This document shows positions 53,684-61,820 of a stretch of 64,000 nt of DNA, piece by piece (the first letter of the stretch is position 1; each line of letters starts with the position of its first letter). The notes below the pieces were generated by a model that was not told where the DNA came from, did no database searches, and saw only the letters and a program-made list of their open reading frames with translations. The position numbers and the translations under genes are program-made. The stretch comes from JBCCTX01 sp964652565 (GTDB lineage Bacteria; Bacteroidota; Bacteroidia; J057): assembly GCA_964652565.1 (NCBI GenBank), contig CAZZEC010000008.1:1-64000 (forward strand), given 5' to 3'.

Positions 53684-53776
53684 ATGAAAAGAGCGGAATT
53701 TATACACATGGCATTTGCATTGATAATAATATTAATGACCTGTGCGGCATTATTTATCAAAGTATTATTTTTTTGA
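53684..53776 (+). CDS. 30-residue single-pass membrane microprotein
   Basis: ATG at 53684 opens a frame of 30 codons that ends in TGA at 53774-53776. The A of that stop is also the first base of the ATG of the next gene (TGATG), a classic coupled arrangement. The peptide starts MKRAEFIHM, with a basic N-terminus, and continues with a hydrophobic helix of about 19 residues (AFALIIILMTCAALFIKVL). It is too short for standard gene callers. It could be a subunit or regulator of the O-antigen ligase-like protein, or just a translated leader. Conservation needs testing. Confidence 0.5.
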   Translation: MKRAEFIHMAFALIIILMTCAALFIKVLFF

Positions 53777-55329
53777 TGTTAAAATCTGGATACAAATTAG
53801 AATCAAATGAAAATGCTCGATCCGGGAATTTCCTATGGAAACAAGGAAAGGGTGATTTATTAGGTAAAGGTTGGGTAGTGATATTATTTCCGCTAATTGG
53901 ACTAATGACTTCTCTATTGGCAATATATTTAGTTACTAGAGAAAGTTCGTGGATGATAACTGTAGCTCTAGGTTTACCTCTATTGGTAATCAGTTTAATT
54001 AGAATTGATTGGGGGCTGTCGATAGTCACTTTCTTAGCCTTTTGTGCACCGGGATTGAGTCAAACTATCCTGGGACAAAATATCTATAACTTAATGTATG
54101 GACTGATTGGCTTGCTATTTATCATAGTGGCCTACAGGATTCTCAATGAGAAAAAAAGTATTCAATGGACACATCCCTTGAATTTATTAGTGCTCGTTTG
54201 GTTTGGATATAATATCATAATAGTTCTCAGTTCCGTTGCTTGGGGGCAAGAGAATGTCGGTGAATCCTTTATAGCTAGTTGGTCTCAAGGAAAGCAAATA
54301 ATTTTTCCAGTGTTGTTGTTTTGGATAGGATTATACGCACTTGATGATCTCAAGCGCATTTTATCCTACAGTCAGATATTAATACTGTTTTCTGTAGTAG
54401 CCAGCTTGGTTGGATTCTATCAGGAAATCGTGGGAGAGGTGACGCTAAGTGAGCATAGGGTGTATACTAATCCAGAAGTTTACCAGCAATTTTTTGCAGA
54501 TGGTAGATTCAGGATTAATTCATTTATGAAGACTCCATTCGTATTTGGGATAGTCCTGGCGGGAGTATTTTTATTAACTACGGTTAAGATCCTGGGGCCA
54601 TGGAGCAGCAGTTTGCGTATTACCTATGGTATTTTTGCGTTTCTACTTCTCATTGCAATGATGTTATCGGGTACATTGACGGCATATGCCATATTATTGG
54701 TGGGATTATTATTATACGCATTTTTGAGTTTGAAGAAAAATGTAGTTTTGCTTGTTGGAGGAATTTTGCTGTTGGGGAGCTTGTATTTTAGTTTAGCTGG
54801 GAATAATAATTTTACTTATAAAGTGAGTTCCGTCATACATCAGGTACAATCCAATCCATATGGCTCTTTGAGCGATAAAGATACATTATTAAGAGAATAC
54901 ATCTTTAGCCATCCTATAGGAAGCGGATTGGGGACTGTGAAAAATTATTCGTTAGAAATTTTGAATGAGGTGGACGAGTCCACCTATACTTTTCCAATTA
55001 AAGGTGGTTATTTACTCATGGCCATAGAGCAGGGATGGGTGGGCTTCTTATTTTTTATGTCCTTGAGTATAGCTGTTTTCTGGACAGGGATACGGGGGTA
55101 TTTTCGGAGTAGGGATTTAAGGGTTCGCAATTTATATCTCGGATTTTTATTACTGGTATATGTATGGATAATTGCTCAATACTCAGGGTACCTTATGCAA
55201 ACCTTTCCTGCATCCATTGTGTTTTTTACCATTTCCAGTATTTTTATCAAACTCTCTCAGATAGAGCACACCTCTATGTTGAAGTTAAGTGGTAGGAAAG
55301 CAGCAACTACACATTTATCTACGACATAA
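53776..55329 (+). CDS. O-antigen ligase/polymerase family membrane protein
   Basis: This protein of about 517 residues has some 11-12 transmembrane helices and the Wzy_C/RfaL-like layout. A large periplasmic loop between late helices contains SDKDTLLREYIFSHPIGSG and KGGYLLMAIEQGWVGFLFFM. The SHPxGSGLGTV and EQGWxG patterns are the usual hallmarks of the O-antigen ligase family. I choose ATG 53776, which overlaps the microprotein stop; an in-frame TTG lies one codon earlier. It probably polymerises or ligates an envelope polysaccharide. No other polysaccharide genes are adjacent, so its glycan is unknown. Confidence 0.85.
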   Translation: MLKSGYKLESNENARSGNFLWKQGKGDLLGKGWVVILFPLIGLMTSLLAIYLVTRESSWMITVALGLPLLVISLIRIDWGLSIVTFLAFCAPGLSQTILGQNIYNLMYGLIGLLFIIVAYRILNEKKSIQWTHPLNLLVLVWFGYNIIIVLSSVAWGQENVGESFIASWSQGKQIIFPVLLFWIGLYALDDLKRILSYSQILILFSVVASLVGFYQEIVGEVTLSEHRVYTNPEVYQQFFADGRFRINSFMKTPFVFGIVLAGVFLLTTVKILGPWSSSLRITYGIFAFLLLIAMMLSGTLTAYAILLVGLLLYAFLSLKKNVVLLVGGILLLGSLYFSLAGNNNFTYKVSSVIHQVQSNPYGSLSDKDTLLREYIFSHPIGSGLGTVKNYSLEILNEVDESTYTFPIKGGYLLMAIEQGWVGFLFFMSLSIAVFWTGIRGYFRSRDLRVRNLYLGFLLLVYVWIIAQYSGYLMQTFPASIVFFTISSIFIKLSQIEHTSMLKLSGRKAATTHLSTT

Positions 55330-55333
55330 GAAA

Positions 55334-55361
55334 AGTGGCATTTATACAAATAAATGCCACT
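55334..55361. terminator. Perfect 11-bp hairpin between convergent genes
   Basis: AGTGGCATTTA (55334-55344) and TAAATGCCACT (55351-55361) form a perfect stem with a 6-nt loop. On the minus strand it is followed by a short T run, so it can end the mdh transcript as well. Confidence 0.7.
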
Positions 55362-55398
55362 AATCAATACAATAGATTTCGCGTATGATATAATCTTT

Positions 55399-56334
55399 TT
55401 AGATATTCATACCTTGTAGCACACCCACTACGCTGCGTACGGCATCTGCCGACTGACTAAGCAATGCCTTTTCATCATCATTGAGCTGAAGTTCGATCAC
55501 TTCTTCAACACCTGCTCTACCTAGTTTTACAGGAGCTCCAATATAAAGATCATTAATTCCATATTGACCATTGAGAAGTGTACAGCAGGGGAAGATTCTC
55601 TTAGAATCTTTCATAATTGCTTCTACCATTTGGGCAGCAGCAGCTCCAGGTGCATACCAACCAGATGTACCCAGCAAATTAACGATTTCTCCACCTCCTT
55701 TTTTGGTGCGTTCGATGATGCGATTAATGGTATCCATATCCAGCATTTCTGTTACAGGAATTCCAGAAACTGTTGTATATCTTGGCAACGGTACCATTGT
55801 ATCCCCGTGTCCACCCATAAGTATTGCTTGTATGTCCTTGGGAGATACATCGAGTTCCAACGCGAGGAAGGATCTGTAGCGAGCAGTATCCAATATTCCA
55901 GCCATTCCAATTACCTTCTGTGCAGGCTTTTGAGAGGAAAGGTATGCCTGATAGGTCATAACGTCTAATGGATTGGACACTACGATGATGATGGTATCTG
56001 GCGAATAAGCAATTACCTGTTCTGTTACAGATTTGACGATCTTCGCGTTGGTAGCGATAAGGTCATCGCGGCTCATACCTGGCTTTCTTGGGATACCAGA
56101 AGTAATAACTACCACATCAGAGCCTGCTGTTTTGGAGTAATCATTGGTGCTGCCAGTGATACGGGTATCAAAATAGTTGATTGGAGAGGTTTCCCACTGA
56201 TCAAGTGCTTTACCTTCTGCATAGTTTTCCTTTATATCTAGAAGTACAACTTCGGTTGCAACTTCTGCTCGGGCGACACATTCGGCGCAGGTTGCACCTA
56301 CATTACCCGCACCTACGACAGTAACTTTTGACAT
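55399..56334 (-). CDS. mdh: Malate dehydrogenase
   Basis: This 311-residue NAD-dependent enzyme of the TCA cycle interconverts malate and oxaloacetate. The dinucleotide motif GAGNVG is at residues 8-13, and the end of the second strand has Asp33 (LLDIKE), favouring NAD. SGIPRKPGMSRDDL is the mobile loop with the substrate arginines, VVSNPLDVMTYQ follows, and the catalytic His176 lies in GGHGDTMVPLPRY. The LDH-like type (as in Bacillus and Chlorobium) fits. It is monocistronic and divergent from the SPOR-like gene. Confidence 0.95.
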   Translation of the reverse strand: MSKVTVVGAGNVGATCAECVARAEVATEVVLLDIKENYAEGKALDQWETSPINYFDTRITGSTNDYSKTAGSDVVVITSGIPRKPGMSRDDLIATNAKIVKSVTEQVIAYSPDTIIIVVSNPLDVMTYQAYLSSQKPAQKVIGMAGILDTARYRSFLALELDVSPKDIQAILMGGHGDTMVPLPRYTTVSGIPVTEMLDMDTINRIIERTKKGGGEIVNLLGTSGWYAPGAAAAQMVEAIMKDSKRIFPCCTLLNGQYGINDLYIGAPVKLGRAGVEEVIELQLNDDEKALLSQSADAVRSVVGVLQGMNI

Positions 56335-56513
56335 ATTGATTATATTTGTTAATTAAAATAATATTTAGTGAATCGAGGATAAAAATACTGTCTTATACCT
56401 CTTTTTACAAAAATGAAAAATAAATCGAGGCACGAAAATTGAGGTAATTATTTTTGAAACATTTTTAGGGATTATTTGGATGAAAGATTTTAGCCGTTTT
56501 TTTATTACGACAA

Positions 56514-56525
56514 ACGAATATTCGT
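56514..56525. promoter_or_regulatory. 12-bp palindrome upstream of the SPOR-like gene
   Basis: ACGAATATTCGT is a perfect palindrome 62 bp before the ATG at 56587. A further GAATATTC occurs shortly downstream. It could be an operator for the divergent mdh/SPOR-like region. Confidence 0.3.
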
Positions 56526-56586
56526 CTAGCTTAACCGTTATGAATATATAAACTACTGAATATTCTTATATGTAGAGGCTAAACTA

Positions 56587-57258
56587 ATGTTATTGGATAT
56601 GAGAAAGATATTTATTATTTCCATCACTGTACTTGCCGGATTACTGATTGCCCAAAAAGGCTACGGGCAGGAAGACTTATCGAGCAAGCAGATTAAATAC
56701 TGGAAGAAAAAAGCTAAAATGTACGTCAAGCGTCCAGAGGCGCTAAAATCTGAATTTGAAAACTTACACAATCAGATTGAAGACCTGAAAAAGAAAAATA
56801 AATCCTTGGAATTGTCTGGTGGTACTGGAGGTTCTCCCTTGGTAGACAGCTTGATGTGGGTACTCGCAAAGCAGGAAGGAGAATATCAAAACATGAAGAA
56901 GGAATACGATCAGATGAAAGAATCTTATCAGACCCTCAAGACTGTGAATGAGAAAGGGATTAAAGAAGGATTAGTGTACCGGGTCCAAATTGGTGCATAT
57001 GTGTTAGAAAATGATACAGATTACGCGAATCTTGATGAAGAAAAATTTTCTATCGAGCGCTCAGATGGGATGTATAAGTATATTCTTGGCGCTTTCCGTT
57101 CCTATGATGAGGCTGAAAAGTTTCGCGGTAAACTCATGCAGATGGGTATGGATGAGCCTTGGATAGTCCCATATATTGATGGGATACGCGCAAGCATGCA
57201 AGAGGCAAGAGAGTATATGGGAACCCAATCTACTGATACATTTTACTTAGACGAATAA
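56587..57258 (+). CDS. Secreted coiled-coil protein with SPOR-like C-terminal domain
   Basis: This 223-residue protein has a signal peptide (IFIISITVLAGLLIAQKGYGQ). A helical, charged stretch follows (QIKYWKKKAKMYVKRPEALK, QIEDLKKKNKSLEL), with coiled-coil character to about residue 120. The C-terminal domain has GLVYRVQIGAYVLEN and YKYILGAFRSYDEAEKFRGK, the strands and helix of a SPOR-like fold that binds denuded peptidoglycan. Annotators often call such proteins ezrin/radixin/moesin family in Cytophagales. It is probably an envelope protein linked to the cell wall or division. Start at ATG 56587; ATG 56599 is an alternative. Confidence 0.78.
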   Translation: MLLDMRKIFIISITVLAGLLIAQKGYGQEDLSSKQIKYWKKKAKMYVKRPEALKSEFENLHNQIEDLKKKNKSLELSGGTGGSPLVDSLMWVLAKQEGEYQNMKKEYDQMKESYQTLKTVNEKGIKEGLVYRVQIGAYVLENDTDYANLDEEKFSIERSDGMYKYILGAFRSYDEAEKFRGKLMQMGMDEPWIVPYIDGIRASMQEAREYMGTQSTDTFYLDE

Positions 57259-57411
57259 ATAGGATTTTTATAATTTCCTTTGATTGTCAGTGGTTTATAA
57301 AATATTACTCCATTATTTATTACCTTTTATTAAGTTGGTTCTTTAAGAATTGCTTGGTAAGATATTATTGATTAAATTTATTAATAATAATGTGATTGAT
57401 GGGGTAAGATT

Positions 57412-58119
57412 ATGCCTTTTCTGAAATACGATACAAAGTCTCTTGACGTGTCACTCGGTATATGGAGATTAGAAGAAGACGAAATGTTTTTCCATACTCG
57501 TCTTAAGCTATATGAACACGAGTGGCAGCAACTTGCCAATATAAAGCATCCACAAAAAAGACTGGAATGGCTTTCCTCCAGGTTGTGTATGAAAGAAATT
57601 CTCAAAATCTCACATACAGATCGTATTGAATCTTTGAGTGCAAACAATGGAAAACCATATCTATCTAATAATTCTCATTTCATTTGCTATACACACTCTC
57701 AAAAGTATGCAGCTGCTATCGCTTCACCCACCTGGGAGGTCGGTGTCGACCTGGAATACATGATGAGAAGAAGGAATCTAAATACCCGCCATTTGTTCAT
57801 GAATGAACCCGAATTAGATTTCTATGAATCGAATGCATCTAATGAACTATTTCTGATCATATGGAGTACCAAGGAAACAATCTATAAACTTTACAGCCAT
57901 AAAGGTCTCTCTTTTAAGGACGAGATATGGGTATCCGTAGATGAACTTGAGTCAGGAATGAAAGGCTCTATAACTTGCATGGTGAAAAAGCCCGATTTTT
58001 GTAGAGAATATAAAACTTACTATGAGTTGTTCCCTGACTTTGTACTAACTTATGGTTTTGACATAAAAGAAACGCCCGCACTTCAACCAGAGCATGTAAT
58101 AAGTAAGATCAATGTGTAG
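57412..58119 (+). CDS. 4'-phosphopantetheinyl transferase (Sfp-type)
   Basis: This 235-residue enzyme transfers phosphopantetheine from CoA to a carrier-protein serine, activating acyl or peptidyl carrier proteins. The two magnesium and CoA motifs are present: GVDLE at residues 111-115 and WSTKETIYKL at 151-160. NGKPYL and CYTHSQKYA, where the His contacts the CoA phosphate, are also as expected. The length fits the Sfp/HetI group rather than short AcpS. No PKS or NRPS cluster is nearby, so it may serve the fatty-acid carrier protein. Cytoplasmic. Confidence 0.9.
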   Translation: MPFLKYDTKSLDVSLGIWRLEEDEMFFHTRLKLYEHEWQQLANIKHPQKRLEWLSSRLCMKEILKISHTDRIESLSANNGKPYLSNNSHFICYTHSQKYAAAIASPTWEVGVDLEYMMRRRNLNTRHLFMNEPELDFYESNASNELFLIIWSTKETIYKLYSHKGLSFKDEIWVSVDELESGMKGSITCMVKKPDFCREYKTYYELFPDFVLTYGFDIKETPALQPEHVISKINV

Positions 58120-58202
58120 TAACTGGTCTCTATATAGGAACAGATATTGCTCATTGTTTATAAACTTGAAATAAAGATTCTTACACCTTTAAACCTTTTA
58201 GG

Positions 58203-58210
58203 TATATTTG
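58203..58210 (+). promoter_or_regulatory. Candidate -7 promoter element
   Basis: TATATTTG fits TAnnTTTG about 160 bp before the redoxin start. The distance makes it a weak candidate. Confidence 0.25.
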
Positions 58211-58368
58211 CGTCTAAATGTTTCAATAGCAGGATCTCATAATTTTCAACAATATTTTGATCCGAATTTTGTAATAATTATCTAACGCCTATTAAATTTC
58301 CAACATATCAATTCAACCGTTCTTTTTTGACATGCTTATGGCATAATTTTTCACTTAATACATTGATT

Positions 58369-58977
58369 ATGATAAGAACAGGAAAGATGATGGCATTTAT
58401 TGGGATGGTTTGTTTGGCTTTAGGGCCAATATCCTTATCCGCTCAGGACCCTGTAATCCTAGAGGGATTTACATTGCACGATACCCGTTCTGGGAAAGAT
58501 GTAAACCTTGCTGGATTGAAAGATCAAAAAGCTATCGTAGTGATCTTTACGAGTTCTGATTGTGCCTTTTCCTTAAAGTATCAAGAGCGTATTAATCAGT
58601 TATATGAGGTTTATCAAGATCAACCGGTTGCATTTCTCGCCATCAATAGTAATGATTCAACTTTGAACATGGGCGATGCTCCCAAAAGAATGAGGGTGCA
58701 AGCTCCTTATCGCTTCCCCTATCTCAAAGATGAATCCCAACAAGTGGCTGATAAATTTGATGCATCAAGAAACCCGGAGGCATTTGTCTTGGTACCACTT
58801 AGCGGTGGCAAATTTCAAATAGTATATCAAGGCCAAATAGATGATAACCCTTTAGACGCTTCTCTGGTTGAAAATCACTACCTAAAGGATGCTATCGAAG
58901 CCGTACTTGCTGGAAATAAACCCAAAATACCTTCAACAGACCCGGCAGGATGTAATATTAAATGGAAAAAAAGTTAA
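58369..58977 (+). CDS. Secreted thioredoxin-fold redoxin protein with a CxxS site
   Basis: This protein of about 202 residues starts at ATG 58369 (MIRTGKMMAFIGMV) with a signal peptide ending LSAQ, so it is periplasmic. The AhpC/TSA-like redoxin fold is seen in IVVIFTSSDCAFSLKYQERI, where the active site is Cys-Ala-Phe-Ser. The resolving Cys of the usual CxxC is Ser, and a late Cys (GCNIKW) is present near the C-terminus. FLAINSNDSTLNMGD and PEAFVLVP follow, typical of the family. A single-Cys site suggests isomerase, peroxidase or non-redox activity rather than simple reduction. Confidence 0.82.
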   Translation: MIRTGKMMAFIGMVCLALGPISLSAQDPVILEGFTLHDTRSGKDVNLAGLKDQKAIVVIFTSSDCAFSLKYQERINQLYEVYQDQPVAFLAINSNDSTLNMGDAPKRMRVQAPYRFPYLKDESQQVADKFDASRNPEAFVLVPLSGGKFQIVYQGQIDDNPLDASLVENHYLKDAIEAVLAGNKPKIPSTDPAGCNIKWKKS

Positions 58978-59037
58978 TGTTAATTGATTCTTAAGGAATC
59001 ATCATTACCTTTAAAAGTATATAAAATATTAACATTT

Positions 59038-59071
59038 GCGGACAGTATTCGTACTGTCCGCATTTTCTTTT
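59038..59071 (+). terminator. Strong terminator with UUCG-like tetraloop
   Basis: GCGGACAGTA (59038-59047) and TACTGTCCGC (59052-59061) form a perfect 10-bp stem closing a TTCG tetraloop, followed by ATTTTCTTTT. It ends the redoxin transcript. Confidence 0.85.
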
Positions 59072-59144
59072 CATATTATTCAAACTCTCGTACAAAATAT
59101 TTGTTAAATTTGTATAGACTTTTGTCAAATCAATTCAATTTAGT

Positions 59145-59975
59145 ATGAAAAAATTTACAGAAAGCATTATAGTATTATCGGTCGTATTTGGATTCTTTAG
59201 TTGTAATACCCCTCAGCAAAACGAAGATGAGGCGGGTACAGATGAAGCAGTCGAAGAAATGATGGAGGAATCATATTCCTATCCCATGTCCAAGGATGGA
59301 CTTACGGTGTCTTACCTCGAAGGCTCTCCGGCATACTCAGATGCAGGACTTACCCTGGTAGAAGCTACTGAGGGTGAAAATGGAATGTATAGCTTTGACT
59401 TCGATGTAACAAATTATGAACTGGGTGTTCAGACTGAGCCTGCTTCTCCCAACGGGTTGGCTAATTCAGGCAATGGACAACATATTCACTTCATCGTTGA
59501 CAATGGTCCTTACTCTGCTTATTACGAGTCAGAATTTGATCATGAATTGACTCCTGGTCAACATGTCATCCTTGCATTTCTCTCCAGATCCTACCACGAA
59601 AGCGTAAAATCTCCTGAAGCGTTTGAAATAACCGTAGTAAACGTCGGAGATGAAGCTGCTGAAGAAGTGGACCTTGAGGCACCTCATATGTTCTACAGTA
59701 GACCTAAGGGCACCTATTCTGGAGATGACATTCAGCGATTGATGTTGGATTTTTATTTGTTAAATGTAACACTATCTGAGGATGGAAATAAAGTTCGCGC
59801 TACCGTTAATGGTACAGAATTCGTTTTCTCAGAATGGCGTCCATATGTAATAGAAGGGTTAGAACCTGGAGAAGTAACAATTAGCCTGGAGCTAGTTGAC
59901 GCACAGGGAAATGTGATCCCTGGTCCTTTTAATACTGTAGAGCGTACAGTAACATTAGAGGCAGCGAGTGAATAA
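59145..59975 (+). CDS. Hypothetical lipoprotein with beta-sandwich repeats
   Basis: This 276-residue lipoprotein has a signal ending in lipidated Cys20 (VFGFFSC). A very acidic linker (EDEAGTDEAVEEMMEE) precedes two beta-rich halves: YSFDFDVTNYELGVQTEP with GNGQHIHFIVDNGPYSAYY, and FYLLNVTLSEDGNKVRATVN with WRPYVIEGLEPGEVTISLEL. The second half resembles Bacteroidota proteins annotated as phosphopeptide-binding, though that name is not experimentally based as far as I know. The HIHF motif could bind metal. Monocistronic between two terminators. Function unknown. Confidence 0.68.
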   Translation: MKKFTESIIVLSVVFGFFSCNTPQQNEDEAGTDEAVEEMMEESYSYPMSKDGLTVSYLEGSPAYSDAGLTLVEATEGENGMYSFDFDVTNYELGVQTEPASPNGLANSGNGQHIHFIVDNGPYSAYYESEFDHELTPGQHVILAFLSRSYHESVKSPEAFEITVVNVGDEAAEEVDLEAPHMFYSRPKGTYSGDDIQRLMLDFYLLNVTLSEDGNKVRATVNGTEFVFSEWRPYVIEGLEPGEVTISLELVDAQGNVIPGPFNTVERTVTLEAASE

Positions 59976-60004
59976 TTAGGAATTTCTTATATATTAAATT
60001 AGTT

Positions 60005-60040
60005 AAAGGAGTCAAGTCTATCCACGATTTGGCTCCTTTT
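60005..60040 (+). terminator. Terminator after the lipoprotein gene
   Basis: AAAGGAGTCAA (60005-60015) pairs with TTGGCTCCTTT (60029-60039) with one G-T wobble, followed by T residues. It lies 30 bp after the stop of the upstream gene. Confidence 0.75.
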
Positions 60041-60098
60041 GATTTTCATTAAAATATGCCTATCGGATATGTGTAGTGAGAATCCCCAATTTTCCGCT

Positions 60099-60106
60099 TA
60101 CATTTG
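60099..60106 (+). promoter_or_regulatory. Candidate -7 element directly before pyrD
   Basis: TACATTTG fits TAnnTTTG and ends 4 bp before the pyrD ATG. If active, transcription would start at or next to the ATG, giving a leaderless message. It may also be chance. Confidence 0.25.
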
Positions 60107-60110
60107 AAAC

Positions 60111-61142
60111 ATGTGGTATGAAACAATGATTCGTCCATTGTTATTTAACATGGACGCAGAAAGGGCTCATAATCTTACGCTCAAAAGCTTTAAAACGCTC
60201 CTGGGTATACCTGGGGTACGATCCTGGTTAAAAAATCAGTATCAAGTTGATTCCCCCAAACTCGTCCAAAGTCATTGGGGATTAACATTCAAAAATCCTA
60301 TAGGGCTAGCTGCAGGGTTGGATAAAGATGGAATCATAGGAAGGGATTGGGCTTATATGGGATTTGGGTTTGTCGAACTAGGTACTGTGACACCCCGGCC
60401 TCAAATGGGAAATCCTAAGAAACGACTGTTCCGACTTCCTCAGGATGATGCGATCATCAACCGTATGGGTTTCAACAATCTTGGGGTAGATGCATTGCAA
60501 CAACAATTGAAACAGAAAGATAAACCCAATATCATCGTTGGGGCAAACATTGGGAAAAATAAAGATACACCCAATGAAAAAGCGGTAGAAGACTACTTGA
60601 TATGCTATAGGAAACTGAGGGATTGGGTCGACTATTTTGTAGTAAACGTGAGTTCACCCAATACTCCTGGACTTAGAGAACTACAGGAAAAAGGTCCGCT
60701 CACCAATCTGTTACTTCGACTTCAGGATCTCAATCAAAAGACAACAACCCCTCATCCATTGCTACTGAAAATTGCTCCAGACCTTACGGAATCCCAATTG
60801 GATGATATCCTGGAAGTAGCCGACAAAGTGCAACTTTCTGGTATTATAGCCACTAATACTACTATCTCACGTACTGGATTAACAACAGCTAATTCCATTG
60901 TAGAGGAGATGGGCGCAGGGGGACTAAGTGGAAAACCTATAGCTGATAGATCAAGAGAAGTATTAAAGTACCTCCGAATGCATGCACCAAACTCTCTTAC
61001 TATTGTAAATGTAGGAGGGATTCACAATGGCAAGGAAGCATTAGCAAGAATGGATCTTGGGGCCGATCTTTTACAAGTATATACAGGATTTGTGTATAAG
61101 GGACCTGAACTGATCAGGGAGATTGTGAGATTGTTGGATTGA
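60111..61142 (+). CDS. pyrD: Dihydroorotate dehydrogenase, quinone-dependent (class 2)
   Basis: This 343-residue FMN enzyme oxidises dihydroorotate to orotate in pyrimidine synthesis, passing electrons to quinone at the inner membrane. The N-terminal helix MWYETMIRPLLFNMDAERAH is the membrane-associating element of class 2. The catalytic serine lies in VNVSSPNTPGLRELQ near residue 181, and GLAAGLDKDG, RLPQDDAIINRMGFNN and the FMN-phosphate loop GGIHNGKEALARMDLGADL are present. The start at 60111 gives the family N-terminus. Monocistronic. Confidence 0.96.
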   Translation: MWYETMIRPLLFNMDAERAHNLTLKSFKTLLGIPGVRSWLKNQYQVDSPKLVQSHWGLTFKNPIGLAAGLDKDGIIGRDWAYMGFGFVELGTVTPRPQMGNPKKRLFRLPQDDAIINRMGFNNLGVDALQQQLKQKDKPNIIVGANIGKNKDTPNEKAVEDYLICYRKLRDWVDYFVVNVSSPNTPGLRELQEKGPLTNLLLRLQDLNQKTTTPHPLLLKIAPDLTESQLDDILEVADKVQLSGIIATNTTISRTGLTTANSIVEEMGAGGLSGKPIADRSREVLKYLRMHAPNSLTIVNVGGIHNGKEALARMDLGADLLQVYTGFVYKGPELIREIVRLLD

Positions 61143-61310
61143 AATATTGTTAAATGGATATGTTGTTGAATTGTGGCATGGTGCTATTGAGGCATGAGGA
61201 GCTGTCGCCCATCTTCTGTGGTCTAGAAACCCTCTATTCTACAAACTCCTTCATTATTTCATAATTTTTTCCTTATTTTTAACCTAAACATTTACCCTAA
61301 ACACATTCTT

Positions 61311-61820
61311 ATGGAAAATACTTCTATTCGTCCTTATGTAACGAAATGGGGCCTCATACTAGGACTTGTATCAGCTGTCATCACCGTCGTTATATATTTA
61401 ACAGAACTGTACCTTACCAATCAGTGGGTAGGATATGCAAGTCTGATTTTTACCATTGCCTTTATGTTTCTGGCTTGTAAAGAGTTTAAAGAAGAAAATG
61501 GAGGAGTCTTAGCATTTGGAAAAGCCTTTCTCATTGCCTTTTTGGTGGGTTTGATCGGGATTTTGATCAGTAGTATTGTCAACTATATTTATATTTCTTT
61601 TGTTGATCCTAACATCATGCAAAATATTATGGATGCACAGTTGGAAAAACTAGCTAATGATCCCAATGTATCGGATGAGCAATTAGAAGCTACAGAAAAT
61701 ATGATGGGCATGATGACTAAACCTATTTTTACTGTTTTGTCAGGCCTGTTTGGAGGTGCCTTTTTCAGTGCTATACTTGGACTTATTGTAGGAGCTATTG
61801 CTAAGAAAAATCCTGATTAA
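61311..61820 (+). CDS. DUF4199 family membrane protein
   Basis: This 169-residue membrane protein has four helices. The layout (KWGLILGLVSAVITVVIYL, ASLIFTIAFMFLACKEF, NGGVLAFGKAFLIAFLVGLI, then an acidic helical loop and a last helix) is typical of DUF4199, a Bacteroidota-specific family of unknown function. The KEFKEENGG turn between helices two and three is the family signature. Its stop overlaps the convergent KSIII-like gene by 4 bp. An envelope role is likely but unproven. Confidence 0.85.
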   Translation: MENTSIRPYVTKWGLILGLVSAVITVVIYLTELYLTNQWVGYASLIFTIAFMFLACKEFKEENGGVLAFGKAFLIAFLVGLIGILISSIVNYIYISFVDPNIMQNIMDAQLEKLANDPNVSDEQLEATENMMGMMTKPIFTVLSGLFGGAFFSAILGLIVGAIAKKNPD

